NCBI RefSeq assembly: GCF_003597395.2
Contig: NC_133771.1
Span: 140,092,790-140,156,789, forward strand
DNA: 64,000 bases
From: Chelonoidis abingdonii
Lineage: Eukaryota; Chordata; Testudines; Testudinidae
Direction: 5' to 3'
Shown: in pieces, positions 37,701 to 49,114 of the stretch
Layout: each line of letters starts with the position of its first letter
Position numbering within the stretch: the stretch's first letter is position 1
Made by a program: the position numbers and the translations under genes
The notes under the pieces: generated by a model
Seen by the model: only the letters and a program-made list of their open reading frames with translations
Databases searched by the model: none
Told to the model about the DNA's origin: nothing

Positions 37701-40700
37701 ATGTCTGCTATTTCTAAGGTTTAAAAAAAAAAAGCAGGCAGAAGAAACCCTTTAAACTGAGCTCATGTCCCCAACCTCTTTAACATCCCTTTTCAAGTTT
37801 TCTTTGATCATAAAAATAAGGCACAAACTCAACTGTTTTCTCCTTTGCAAGTCAACTTTAGGCTATTAAGTTAATACGGTTGCCATGAAAGACTTGGAGC
37901 CACTGGTTTTTCAGCACCTTATACACTGCTATGATACAAATTTCTGTTTAGTTTGACATTAGATCAGGTACCAAAATGCAATTGGAGAACAAATGATTAG
38001 GCTTTTAAGTTATTTGGGCCTTAGGCCTGCCTCAGCTGTCCATAATTAAACTAATGACAAAAAAGCCTCATTTCCCTTCTGCCTTTGTTGTTTTATATTT
38101 AGTTACAGAGCATTACTTCATACTTCTAACACATTACGTTGTCCCCTACTAATTTCCCCGAACAAGTCCTTATCAAAAGCTAAGCTGTAGTTTGGTGCTG
38201 TAGTAGCTGTTTTAAGATAATACCTAGTAAATGAAATTATGTTTTAGAGGGGGAAAAAAGCCAAATGAAAACTGAGTTTTTGAAAAATAGGGATCTTAGT
38301 GCAGATACATGAGAACAAACAGATTTTCACTAAATGAAATGCAAATATGAATGTACATGTATTCATGACAATTTTATCATCATGTAATAAAGAGGTGAAC
38401 TATAATTTAAGTTGTGTTTACATAGTTTTCAGTGGAACTTTGCATAAGCAGTTTCCAATGATTGGTGAATAGATTTAGATAAAATAAAAAGCACCAGTGA
38501 TAATTGATATTCTGACTATTTACCTAAATGCAAGAGTGCCTTTATTCACTCAGTAATTACTAAATGCCTGTGTGACACTGCATCATGTACATATAAGTAG
38601 TATTTTCTTTCTAATTCAGTTTTTAAATACACAAGCACATATTTTTTCTCCCACAGATACCCTGCCTCATTCAGTGCATAGGATGGATTCACAAGGAGGC
38701 CAAGTTAAGGTTGCATGGGAATCTTGTAACTGGCATTATCTAACAGTGCTTGCCTTTATAACTTAAATAACTGTCTTAACTTTTTGTTGTTGTAATGCGC
38801 TGGCGTGTCACTTTAATTCTGGGGAAGTCATCACATCCAAAGATATTGTAACTTTTAAATGAGTGCTTTGAAGACTTACAGATTAAATGTAGCAATTCGG
38901 AAAATTAAACAAGAACTTCTCAGTTTCTTAATGACTACATTTGAGAATGGTAGAAATTCTAGGGTAGGAAGTTTTATTGTCTCTTTTTTAACTGCAAAAC
39001 ATGATTCCCTTGTGTTCATTTTGCAATTATTTCAAATGTGTATTTGAACAAGAGCTTGGCTGCTGTGCTTCTTCCATCTAGTCCTGCAGTAAATTAATTG
39101 TACTATTTGCGGGACAGAGTGGGTAAAAACTATGGGTGAGATTCTCACTCTGACTCCATCCCCTGTATGTCAGGTAAGGGGGCAAGAGCAACTTAAAAAG
39201 TTCTTTAGACCCCCAAATGTGGCCAAGAGAATTCTCCCCGCACAGGAACTGAGGAAGACAGCTGTGAGGCAGCCATCTAAGAATCCCTTGCAAGCCCTGA
39301 CAAAGGAGGTGTGAAAGGTGCATCAGAGGTGGTCCTGCAGCTAGGATTCCAGACAGGATTGCAACCTATAGGGCAGCCTTAGAAGGATGTCATAATTAAG
39401 CTCTATAGGGATGTCTAAATTATGGTGGGCCACCTAGCCCCCAGAGAAGCCCAGAATTGGGAGAGCATAAAAAGCCATGTTAGATCCTCTTCCCCATGGG
39501 CTTTGAGTTCTGTGCTGCGCCTCTGATCTTTCTTGAGTTAACCAATGAATATGTATTCATACTGAGACATTTGATATGCTTTATCAGTGCATTCAAGCTC
39601 TTCCTGTAGAAGTGCATGGATTGGAGAGACTCCTCCTCAAATATGGTGGTTAAGGTGATGGACCCAAATTTCCTCAACAAGCACTTTGTTCCACTGTAGC
39701 TTTCCCATAGCAAGTGAAAAGCGCTCAAAATTTGGAGATGGAAAGAGTCAGAGATCCTTGTGTATAATTTAGATTTTGTATATCCCTCAGATACTATGGC
39801 GTCCAATGTGGCAAGGGCAAATTGCTCGAAAAAGGAAAGAACAAGAAGCAGATTGACATATGATAAACCTCCCACTATGTGTGGGGTTAAAAATACTGTT
39901 TTAAAAGTCTCTTATGACCTTTCATGTGTTAATGGATATTGGTCTTTATTACTAAAGAACACACATGATTATGGTACTTCACAAACTCATAGAAATGTCT
40001 GGAAGGGACCTTGAGAAGTCATCAAGTCCATCCCCATGTGTCAGGAACTCAGCTGGCTCTGGGCATGGTTGTGTGGCAACCAAATGAACTTGGCTGGGCC
40101 AAACAAACCCTCTTTAAGTGACTGTGCTCCATGACTGGACAGAAGGGCCAAGAGATCAGATCATCCTTTAAGCCTTTCAGCAACAGCAGCACAGTGACTG
40201 CTCAATGTATTCCATCCTCACAGCTGCACCAGACCTGCTTCCTGTACCAGCCCTTGCTCCAACTGATGCCTGCCCTGTCATAAACAGATAGGAAAGGGTT
40301 AACAAGTCCATTAAACCTGGCTAACACCTGACCAGAGGACCAATCAGGATACAAGATACTTTCAAATCTCGGTGGAGGGAAGCCTTTGTTTGTGCTTTCT
40401 GGGTTTTTTCTTTGTTCTCTCTGGGTTCTGAGAGGGANNNNNNNNNNNNNNNNNNNNNNNNNNNNNNNNNNNNNNNNNNNNNNNNNNNNNNNNNNNNNNN
40501 NNNNNNNNNNNNNNNNNNNNNNNNGCCTCTTCTGTTCAATTTAGTAAGTACCAGTTAGAAAGGCGGTTTAGTCTTTTTGTTTGTTTTCTTTATTTGCAAA
40601 TGTGTATTTGCTGGAAAGATTGTATCTCTGTTGCTGCAACTTGTATTTGTGCTGGGGGGAGGATTCTCCCTGGTGTCTATAAGCTGTAACATTTCCATCT

Positions 40701-43700
40701 TGATTTTACAGAGACAACTTTTACTTTTTTCTTTCTTTTATTAAAAGCTTTTCTTTTTAAGAACCTGATTGATTTTTTGGTTATCTTGTGTAAGACCCAA
40801 GGGGAGGGAGTCTGCACTCACCAGGGAATTGGTGGGAGGAAGGAGAGAAAGGGGGGAGGAAAAGCCTGATTTCTCTCTGGGTTAAGATTACTCTCTCTCT
40901 CTCTCAGGGAGAGTCTGGTAGGGGGAGAGAAGGCGGGGCAGGTGAATTTCCTCTCTGTTTTAAGATTCAAGGATTTGAATCACAGGGATCTCCGAGTGTT
41001 ACCCAGGGAGGGGAGAATCTGGGAGGAAGAAAGGAGGGGGGAATGGTTTTTTTCCCTTTGTTGTGAGACCCAAGGGGTTTTGGGTCTTGGGGTCCCCAGG
41101 GAAGGGTTTAGGGGCCAGATAGTGCCCCAAAACACTATATTTTTGGGTGGTGGCAGCTCTATCATTTCTAAGGGAGTAATTAAGCTTAGGGGGGTTCATG
41201 CTAGTACCCCATCTTTTGGACACTAAGGTTCAGAGTGGGGGTTGATACCATGACATGCCCCACTACAGCCTTAGCCTCTTCCTTCTTCAGAACTCCTGTC
41301 TCTGACCACTGGCTTGTCTACTGACCATGACTCTAGCTCTGCCCTTTGGTTCTATTCTGACTTCCAACTCTGACCATTATCTTGTCCTCTGATTTTGCCC
41401 CAGCCATTAGGCCAGATTCCTGTTCTGACCACTAAGTCACACCACCTACACTCTAGTCTGACACCCTGCACTGAGGCAGGACCAAGTAAACAGACCATTC
41501 TTGACACGTGTTTGTCCAAGCTATTCTTAAAACCTCCAGTGATGGGGATTCTACAATTTCTCTTGGAAGTCTATTCCAGAGCTTAACTACCCTTGTAGTT
41601 AGAAAGTTTTTCCCTAATACCAAACCTAAGATCTCCTTTGCTGTAGATTACGCCAATAACTTCTTGTCCTACCTATAGCGGACATGGAGAATAATTGATA
41701 ACTATCTTCTTTATAATACTTATCAGTTAGTAAGAAACAACATCTTTAACATCTCTACATTTTTCTGGAATGGGAGCTAGACAGTAAGCATTTGCTTCAG
41801 GTCTTTACAAAAAATAGGGAAAATATGTATATACAAATATTTTCCAGGTATCACCATTCCATGTGAAGGGTAAATAAATATTACTGATTATAGGAAAGTT
41901 ATATGCTAGCAATTCAAAGATTATTCTAGATCATGCTATGCAATAACTAAACAGAAAAAGTAACCCTCATTTACCCAATGGATTATTTTAAAATATTCTA
42001 TTCAAGTGCAGGTTGCATATTTAAGAAATTAGAGCCTATTAAAATTAACTTCTTGCAATGCAAACGTTTATTGTACTCTTGCACACGAGGAACATAAGAA
42101 ACACACAAAATGTATGATGAAATTTGTAAAATGGTTGATTGGAGAAAAAATTGATTAAACTGAAGTGGACTTGCTTAAAAACATTCCTTTCTCTTCCCTC
42201 TCATCCTTTATTTACTGAAGGATATGTTTTTCAGACATAGCGATTAGTGATTGTGCGTGCAACATGACATCTTAAAAGGAAGCTGATTTTCAGAGTGCTG
42301 AGTACAAGCCCTTGAAAATCCAGGCCCTTCTAAGGTGACTAGTGATTCTGGATGCCCAACTTGTCGCTTTTGAAAAACTTGGCCTAACGGAAGACATAGG
42401 AAGAAATGAAGAGTAATAATTCTACACTTTTTAGTTAAAAAAATATGAAAATTTCTAACAAATATAATCTCTTCACCCCACATACTTAACAAATACACTT
42501 AAAAGTGTAATATTTAACCCACAAAAAGATGTCCTCAAATATCAGATGCAGACAAATCTGGAGAAGCCAGAATGGATCATTCAACTTAATTCCCTAGCGC
42601 AATGACCTCAGCTGAACAAAATAAAGGTGAAATTGATTGCGTATTTTGTGTTTCATCTATGTTCAGCGGTAACACAGAATGACAGAACAGTGATTTACAA
42701 GAGTGATGCAAATTCTAAGGGCCAAAATGTTCTAAAGGACAGCCTCCTTTACCATTGATGCAATCTGCAACTGCAGAAACTGCTTTCACTTCAACCCAAA
42801 TGCTGTTGGGCTTTGTCCTGCCATCAGGAAGAAAAGGGCTTGTGGCTCCTTTAAGCCCCCCCTGCCCAATTGATTACGAGGTGAGTGCAAAGAGGACAGT
42901 TACCTTAGCCAAGGGCAACTGTATGAGGCTGACTCAGGTGGGATGCCAACCATCTTGTGTATTGTAGGAGGGAAGGTATTTATAGACAGTTCTCTCCAGA
43001 CCAGGGGTTCTCAAAATGGGGGTTGGGACCCCTCAGGGGTCGTGAGGTTATTACATGGGGGGTCGCAAGCTGTCAGCCTCCACCCTAAACCCCGCTTTGC
43101 CTCCAGCATTTATAATGGTGTTAAATACATTTTAAAAAGTGTTTTTAATTTATAAGGGAGTCGCACTCAGAGGCTTGCTATGTGAAAGGGGTCACCAGTA
43201 CAAAAATTTGAGAACCATTGCTCCAGACAATCTCTCTCACCATGGACCAGATCACTCACCCTCCCCACCCATGGGATCAAAGGAGCTCTGAGTTTTATGA
43301 TCAGTTGTGGGCACTGCACTAGTTGCTTTTTTCTTTGGGGCTGAGAAGGAATTTTTCACTCATTGGCAGATTGGGTGAGGCAGGATGTTTTTTCGTCTTC
43401 CTTACAGCAGGTCAGGGCCCCAGTGGGGTATTTAATGAGGGTAGGTCAAGTTCTTGCAACTTATCAGCTATCTGGTGCAGGTCCTCATTCCATAAGGGGT
43501 CCAGTTCCCTGATAAATTGGAGTTGGGAATCTGGGGGAAGGGAGTTGGCATTCCTAACGTCTAGTACAGCAATGAGACGACCCCCCTACCTCCTTTCACC
43601 CTCATAGGGCGGAGGGTGGTGGGGTGTAAGCAATGGGTGGGTTGAGCAGAGCTGATGACAGCCCTTCCAAATAGGTGAGAATGATTAAGGAAAGAATGAC

Positions 43701-44241
43701 GACCTACACTATATGATTTTTTGATGAATGTGTATTAACCTTATTAATCCATATCCCTTGAATCTTGTCTTTCTTCCTGCCGGGTTAGGATAATGCACCT
43801 ACATTTAACTGCAGGAGCAAATCTGAGTACCAGTGCCTCAAACCACCTGATTGTAGGTGCAGACCAGGGAGTTAGAGATGCAAGTACTTTTTTTCACCTG
43901 TTATTATTTGCTGATGTACACTGCCCACCAAAATAAAGGAGGCTGGGCATCAGTCCTTTGAGAAGTACCCTGCTTCAAGTCAGAAGGAATCAATTATAAG
44001 CCACAGTTTTTTCATGTTATTATTCTTTGAACATTATTTCATATACCACATTGCAAAGTACTCAGTTAAGGATTTTCTTGAAGGTGAAATTTTACTACAC
44101 AAAAGTAAAGGGCAATTTCAGAACAACATTGACTCAATTTACCTTTATCCTGTCCATGTATGCTTCCATTTTTAACTGCTCCACAGCTTTTCTTGCTTGA
44201 GATATATTGGTTGTGTTGTTATTAGACATGATTTCCTTCAT
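31579..44241 (-). CDS. GNG4: GNG4, G protein gamma-4 subunit, complete coding sequence in two exons
   Basis: The joined exons (44241-44143, then 31707-31579) encode 75 residues, the length known for vertebrate GNG4. The protein starts [19 protein letters not shown]. The upstream MKE- extension and the MSNN block distinguish gamma-4 from gamma-2 and gamma-12. The helix carrying VEQLKMEA and [16 protein letters not shown] is the G-gamma-like domain that wraps G-beta. The tail contains [14 protein letters not shown] and ends in the CAAX box CTIL (Cys72). A terminal Leu predicts geranylgeranylation, removal of the last three residues and carboxymethylation, so the protein works at the inner plasma membrane in a beta-gamma dimer, mainly in neural tissue as known for the family. 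The frame is intact with no internal stops. The coding exons are separated by a 12.4-kb intron, and a non-coding first exon lies 19 kb further upstream. Confidence 0.96.
32457..32799. mobile_element. MITE with long inverted repeats (mariner-like, TA flanks)
   Basis: The ends TACACCTCTACTCCGCTATA and TATAGCGGGGTAGAGGTGTA are about 20-bp inverted repeats around a GC-rich interior. The outer TA suggests a Tc1/mariner-type target, but the terminal bases are ambiguous. Confidence 0.7.
37414..37634 (+). mobile_element. hAT-like MITE, family 2
   Basis: A 221-bp element with ends CAAGGGTTCTCAAACTG and TTTGAGAACTACTG. The flanking octamers are CTCCAAAT and CTCTAAAT, one mismatch apart. Its interior matches the copy at 43,002. 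Confidence 0.8.
40276..41255. mobile_element. Solo LTR, about 980 bp, with 5-bp target duplication TGCCC
   Basis: The element starts TGTCATAAACAG and ends ATACCATGACA, giving TG...CA ends with a 6-bp inverted repeat (TGTCAT/ATGACA). It is flanked by TGCCC at 40,271-40,275 and again at 41,256-41,260, a 5-bp duplication typical of LTR retroelements. No internal coding region or second LTR adjoins it, so it is a solo LTR left by recombination. An 87-base run of N interrupts it. Confidence 0.8.
40438..40524. other. Assembly gap (87 N)
   Basis: This is the only run of N in the window. It lies inside the inner solo LTR and so does not touch either gene. Confidence 1.
43002..43220 (+). mobile_element. 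hAT-like MITE, family 2
   Basis: A 219-bp copy of the element at 37,414, with exact flanking octamers CTCCAGAC (42,994-43,001 and 43,221-43,228). Confidence 0.85.
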
Positions 44242-44251
44242 TCTGTTTTCC
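44143..44251 (-). CDS. GNG4: GNG4 exon 2 (first coding exon; CDS 44143-44241)
   Basis: The exon follows a TTTTTCTAG acceptor whose AG is at 44253-44252. It carries ten bases of 5' UTR and then 33 codons from ATG 44241-44239. It ends ...AGGATAAAG|GTAAAT, with the donor GT at 44142-44141, in phase 0. A second in-frame ATG four codons later (44229-44227) begins MSNNN. I chose the first because the extension is known in gamma-4 of other vertebrates, but initiation at the second would also give a full G-gamma domain. Confidence 0.95.
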
Positions 44252-44879
44252 CTAGAAAAATCAAAGGTTAAAGCATTTGAAAAGATGCTTTCCTAAACAA
44301 ATTCTTATAGGCTTGGTTAGGAGTACACTTATCTAATGTAATACAGCGATCAGACTACAATTAACTCTCCCTAGACTAAAAAAATAAAATTAAATGTGAA
44401 GTTACCACTGCTAGACTACATAACTACAAATGTAAACCACATAAGATGACAAAATAAGTACCAGTAGTTGTTCACCAATCCATCTATACTCAATTCCCCT
44501 GTTCATCATCTACCATCCTCCCCACATATTTGCACCCTCAACCACAACTCTGAGCATAACTAATATGCCAAATCACAAATGCAAGTTTCTACACAGAAAC
44601 TGCGTAATTTAGATTGCCAACACAGATCATCCATTCACATAACACAAATACATCTCAACCACCATTTGCAATTTTATTCCAGGCCTCACTTACACACAAA
44701 TACAAAGCCACATACAGATCTGTTGTACATATGATTTATGAAAGCCACACCATCCTGATATCAGTCATCAAAACAGATGACTTTTTAAGCAATAAGAACA
44801 GTAATAGTTAAGACTGCTCAAAGGCTGTTCAGGAAGCGTACTAGAGATAAGAGTAGTGGAACAGAGGCAATCAAGATTG

Positions 44880-45160
44880 TAAAGGGAATTAAGGAGTTGA
44901 GTGTAGCTGGCGCGTTCAACTAGATAAGTTCAAGCAGTATAGGTTCATCAGTGGCTATTAGCCAGGTTGGGCAGGGATGATGTCCCTAGCCGCTGTTTGC
45001 CAGAAGCTGGGAATGGGTGACAGGGGATGAATCATTTGATGATTACCTGTTCTGTTCATTCCCTCTGTGGCACCTGGCTGTGGCCACTGTTGGAAGACAA
45101 GATACTGGGCTAGATGGACCTTTGGTATGACCCAGTATGGCCGTTCTTATGCTCAAAGAC
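44880..45160 (+). mobile_element. CR1-type LINE 3' UTR fragment
   Basis: Same family as the fragment at 4510 but in the opposite orientation. It is the longest of the three copies, running from the AACTAGATAAGTTCA phrase to CCCAGTATGGCCGTTCTT. Confidence 0.65.
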
Positions 45161-45309
45161 TTAACTGCTTATTTCCCGGTTTTTTTACGGTTTCCATGAT
45201 TGGGATATGTACTTTACTAGCCTAAACACAAAACAAACCCCCATTAAGTGTAGGAATTACCCTGCTTTTAAAAAGCAAATAGTTATGTATCAACTATGAA
45301 GGTAACAAA

Positions 45310-45830
45310 GATAAGATGGGTAAGGTAGAATCTTTTATTGGACGAACTTCTGTTGGTGAGAGAGAGAAGCTTTGAGTTTATACAGAGCTCTTCTTCACGT
45401 CAGGGAAATGTACTCCGTGTCACAGCCAAAGACAAGGTGAAATAGATTGTTCAGCATAAAGAGTTAACACATGTTGCAAGAAACCATTCATGGTGAAGTG
45501 GGTAGTTAACACCTGTGCAATCACAGGACAGATGGTTAATAGGTTACAGATTGTTGTAATAAGCCATAAATCCACTGTTTTCGGGTCTGTGATTTTTAGT
45601 GTCTAGCAACACTACCAATTTAAGCTTCCAGACCCGTCTTTTGAAAGTGTTGTGCAGGTTTCCTCTGAGGATGACGACAGAGGTCACATATGGGAGTGTT
45701 CATCAACAGGCGATATGGTGTTTTTATCTTTTATCATTTTTCTGTCAGTATAGTGATTGTTTTGTTTCACCCACATAGTAGTTCTTGTGGTATTTAGCGT
45801 ACTAAGTACTGGGTTTACCATGGCTCCGGT
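45310..45830 (-). mobile_element. Penelope-like retroelement, C-terminal/3' remnant
   Basis: On the minus strand the frame around 45,800-45,680 reads YYVGETKQSLY, then RKMIKDKNTISPVDEH. This matches the GIY-YIG endonuclease-like C-terminus of Penelope-like elements (family pattern YVGET...RM..H...I). Stops break the frame. The rest, to 45,310, matches the 3' part of the element as I know it from other reptile copies, ending with the TTTTATTGGACGAACTTCTG phrase. Confidence 0.55.
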
Positions 45831-46681
45831 GGCACTGTGGGTCCAAGCCCACACTTGGAAGGAGCCCACAAAGGGTTAATTCAGCCTGGGCCACAGCCCA
45901 GCAATGTGAAGAGTCAGCAACTTCCCTGCCAACTGAAACACTCAGCAGGCTGGGAAGCACAGTGTGCAGATGAAAAAGGGACTGGGAACCCCCTGTAGTT
46001 TGCACGCCACTGTGTTCCGCTGGGGCCTGGGACTTGTGCTGCCAGCTGCACTACTAGTCCCAGAATGCCCCACACCATGCTACCAGCCACCCCAGCTGAA
46101 GTGGTCTGAGCTGACCAAAAAGAAACTCCAAGTAAGGAAACGGTCTGGTGCAGGGAGAGGGTTCCTGGCATTAATCCCGCTGAGCTCCTGGCTCCCCCTA
46201 CCCCTGAGTCTCCCCCACTCTCCTAGAGTGGTAGGGAGCTGGGGGCAGCCCCCCAGTGAACATGATGCCCAGGGGCTCCTGGGCACTGTCTTGACCCTGC
46301 TCTTCACGGTGGGGATTGGTTGTCTGTGGTCCCTGGGAGCAGGGTGGGCGGTGACAGTGGGGCTTGTCAGTGCTGGCTGCCACACCCTCTGCCAGTGGAA
46401 ATGCCCAGAAACTGCCCTCCTGCACTCTGGGGAAGGAAGGGGATGCAGCCCAATTTTGGGGAAAAGGGACAGTTGTGGGGCAAGTCAGGGTGCAATGGGG
46501 AAGCTGGCAGTGACTCCGTGTGGGGGGTGTAGGAGAAGGAGGGTATGTTTTGTGCAATACAACAATTCACTATGTCATCTCTAGAAACCTGGCTTCAAGT
46601 CTTGATTAGAAGTCACAAATGTAAGTGTGCTTAGGTAGTTTTATCCAAGTCCCCCAATTTGCATACAGTTCAGTAAAATTA

Positions 46682-47915
46682 TACTCCAGGAGGAATTCTG
46701 TGCTACTCCACATGCATAATTAATGAGCCACACATTTTTAAGTTTTTGAGCAGAAATAAGCTTGTGCGGAAATGTTGCTTCAGTTCTGCCTTTTGCCCAC
46801 CACAGGGCACTGTGGTGCAAGAACAGCAGCAGCTCACAGCAGAAAATAACTTCTGCAGTTATGCCTTCTGCAATAGAACACAGCAACAGCTCCCGGCCAG
46901 CAAGGGAAGAGAAAGAGCCTCCCTTCTTCGCAGCATCTGTCAAGCCAGCAGGACCGGCTCTAGGCACCAGCAAACCAAGCAGGTGCTTGGGGCTGCATAA
47001 TTCCAGGGGTGGCATTCTGGAAGGGTTTTTTTTTGGCTTCGGCAGTTGTACTTTCAGAGGTTTTTTGTTGTTGGTGGTGGTGTTGCTTGGGGCGGCAAAA
47101 AATCTAGAGCCGGCCCTGCAGGCCAAGGGGAAATAGACAGCATGGGGTGCTGGGGAATGTCAGACAGGAGCTCATAAGGGCTAGTGGGGGAGGACAGATT
47201 GGGGCAGGGACTAAATGGGAGTGGAGGCGCAGGGCTACAGGGGTGAGGGAGGTGCAGGGCCACATGGTGATGGGGGAGGGGGAGCAGATCTATATGGGGA
47301 TGGGGGTGGCTGAGTGGGGATGCAGGGCAAGATAGGGACGGGAGAGGGGTACAGAGCCACATAGGGATGGGGGGAGTGGATGTTGGGACATATGTCGACA
47401 GAGGCTACAAGGACACATGGAGGGGTACAGGGACACATGGGGACAGGGTCAGATGTGCCTGACTGAATGGGAGAGGCTAGGGATCAGCCAGATTCTGCAT
47501 GGGGGACGCTCTCTAACAATCTTGCCCCCCAGAAAACCGGTTTCATACTGTTCCCACCCATACCCAACAGCCCTCCAAGTTCACACCCAGGCTCCTTTCC
47601 AACAATTTACTTCCCTCTCCCTCAACTCCTCTGTTACCTCTACCTCCCCCAAGCCTTTGTACTGCTTCTGAGGGGTGTGGGAAATACAATTCTGTAGTGT
47701 AGTTTAAATGAATTATTATTTCAGGTTCTGTATTAATATGCCTAGTAAGGAATCTATTTGTCCTGAATCTCTTTTGTTGTCTGTATTGTTACAGACATAC
47801 TTGCTGACCCATACTGCAAAATAAATTACCGAAAATTGAAACTGGTATGATTATATTGTGTTATTTTGGCAAATAAAATATGGAGAATTTAAAAAAAAAA
47901 TTCTGCGTACAATAT
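46682..47915 (-). mobile_element. Large MITE, GGAATTCTG family, inverted, right end lost
   Basis: The left end TACTCCAGGAGGAATTCTG and the right-hand stretch (GTGTTATTTTGGCAAATAAA) are the reverse of the element at 52,361. The right terminal repeat is degraded. It is longer because a second MITE is inserted near 46,950. Confidence 0.6.
46950..47116. mobile_element. Small MITE nested in the 46,682 element
   Basis: The ends GGACCGGCTCTAG and CTAGAGCCGGCCC are inverted around about 165 bp. It interrupts the larger element. Confidence 0.6.
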
Positions 47916-48280
47916 AAGACCTAATCCAACTTCCATTGAAATCAGTGGAAAGACTCCAACTAACTACAACTGGATCAGATTCAAGTATTAAGGGGTGCTC
48001 TGGATTTCAGGTGCATTAGTATTGACATCTGATGAGATCTACTGTAATGGTGGCAATGTCCCAATCAGAAAATATATATTTGTATAAAGGCCATAGATGT
48101 GCATGGCACTTTATAGATATAAAGTGAACCAAGTTTCCTGCCCCATGGAGCAGAAAAATCAAATATAGAAGTCAAATGATGAGTAAATATAATATACAGG
48201 CATTTGTGGGTGAGAAGTGGATGATCGGGGGGGCGGGGGGGGGGGCTAACTTCCCTGTAAGATACACAGGAGTCTATGTG

Positions 48281-48450
48281 GGAGGCATAGTTCAGTGGTT
48301 TGAGCATTGGCCTACTAAACCCAGAGTTGTGAGTTCAATCCTTGAGGGGGCCATTTAGGGATCTGGGCAAAAATCTGTCTGGGGATTGGTCCTGGTTGGA
48401 TTAAATGACCTCCTGAGGCCCCTTCCAACCCTGATATTGTATGATTCTAG
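48281..48450 (+). mobile_element. tRNA-derived SINE with CR1-like tail
   Basis: It starts with a pol III promoter-like tRNA head: an A-box-like stretch around TAGTTCAGTGGTTTGAGCA and a B-box-like GTTGTGAGTTCAATCC. The tail, ending CCAACCCTGATATTGTATGA, is the sense version of the CR1 3' end. Sharing a tail with a LINE is the known way such SINEs borrow its transposition machinery. Confidence 0.75.
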
Positions 48451-48511
48451 CATGGTGCAGGCACTCAGGGAACCCACTCAGCCGACCTGTCACGGCCAAG
48501 GAAGGGGCACA

Positions 48512-48835
48512 CCATAGGTGCTGACTTCCCCTCTAGCCAGATGGTGCTCAGGCCCTTCCCCTAAGTCCTCTTCCTCACCTCCTCCCACCCAGAGCTTCCT
48601 ACACACTGTGAAACAGCTGTTTGCAGCAGACCAGAGGCACTGGGAGGGGGAGAGAGAGGAGTTGGTTAGCAGGGCTGCCGGCAAACAGAAGGTGCTGGGA
48701 GGGAGGAGAGGAGTTGGTCAGTGGGTATGCTGCGAGGTGGGGGGAACTTGTTTGCTGATGGGTGCTGCTCATCAGTAGCACCCACTAATTTTTCTGTGGG
48801 TGCTCCAGAAAGTTGGCAGCTATGGGGGAAATGCT
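48512..48835. mobile_element. MITE-like repeat, GTGCTGACTTCC family
   Basis: The ends CATAGGTGCTGACTTCC and AAGTTGGCAGCTATG are imperfect inverted repeats. The interior (AAACAGCTG, GGGAGGGGGAG phrases) matches the copy at 58,329. Confidence 0.55.
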
Positions 48836-49114
48836 CCCCCAATTCAGCACCAGCCCAGCCATGGCCAGGGGAGGAGCACCTATACCATGGCCCCAGCCCT
48901 GGAGCTCCTGCAGTGGGGAGAGGCGCCTCTTCCCCCCAGCCCAGGTGCTGTAATGGGAAGAGAGTGCTGGGGGGAGTCTTCTATCCCTCCCAGAGCACCC
49001 TCCTGCACCCCAAACCCTTCATCCCCATCCCAGAGCCCTCACAACCCTGCACCCCAACCCTCTGCCCCAGCCCTGAACCCCCTCCCACACTCTGAACCCC
49101 TCAGCTCCACACCC

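Larger units (their letters stand above)
40039..41463. mobile_element. Outer solo LTR, about 440 bp, split by the inner LTR
   Basis: The sequence on either side of the inner LTR (40,039-40,275 and 41,261-41,463) forms one element. It begins TGTCAGGAACTC and ends AGTCTGACA, again with 6-bp inverted ends (TGTCAG/CTGACA). It interrupts a CR1 copy whose two halves abut it. The probable 5-bp duplication is CCCTG on the right (41,464-41,468) and CCCATG, with one added base, on the left. Confidence 0.6.
39985..41720 (-). mobile_element. CR1-type LINE 3' part, interrupted by two nested LTRs
   Basis: The left piece (39,985-40,038) reads CATAGAAATGTCTGGAAGGG, the reverse complement of a CR1 3' terminus. 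The right piece (41,464 to about 41,720) continues with the CTGCACTGAGGCAGGACC phrase and the block around CCAGTGATGGGGATTCTAC that precedes it in full-length copies. The copy therefore lies on the minus strand and is older than both LTRs. Confidence 0.7.
31708..44142 (-). other. GNG4: GNG4 intron 2
   Basis: The intron is bounded by the donor at 44142 and the acceptor next to 31707. It contains a mariner-like MITE (32,457-32,799), two copies of one hAT-like MITE (37,414-37,634 and 43,002-43,220) and the nested CR1/LTR cluster (39,985-41,700). About 33,000-37,400 and 37,650-39,900 show no recognisable element beyond short simple runs. The 131-codon frame at 39,480-39,875 has no recognisable domain. 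Confidence 0.85.

Noticed and set aside
39480..39875. 131-codon minus-strand frame
   Set aside because: No recognisable family. A frame of this length is expected by chance several times in 64 kb.
45964..46584. 206-codon plus-strand frame with overlapping minus frames
   Set aside because: No domain, no splice context, and equally long frames occur on the other strand. It looks compositional.
48281..48350. tRNA gene
   Set aside because: The A- and B-box-like motifs are present, but the sequence does not fold into a proper cloverleaf by eye and continues into a CR1-like SINE tail.
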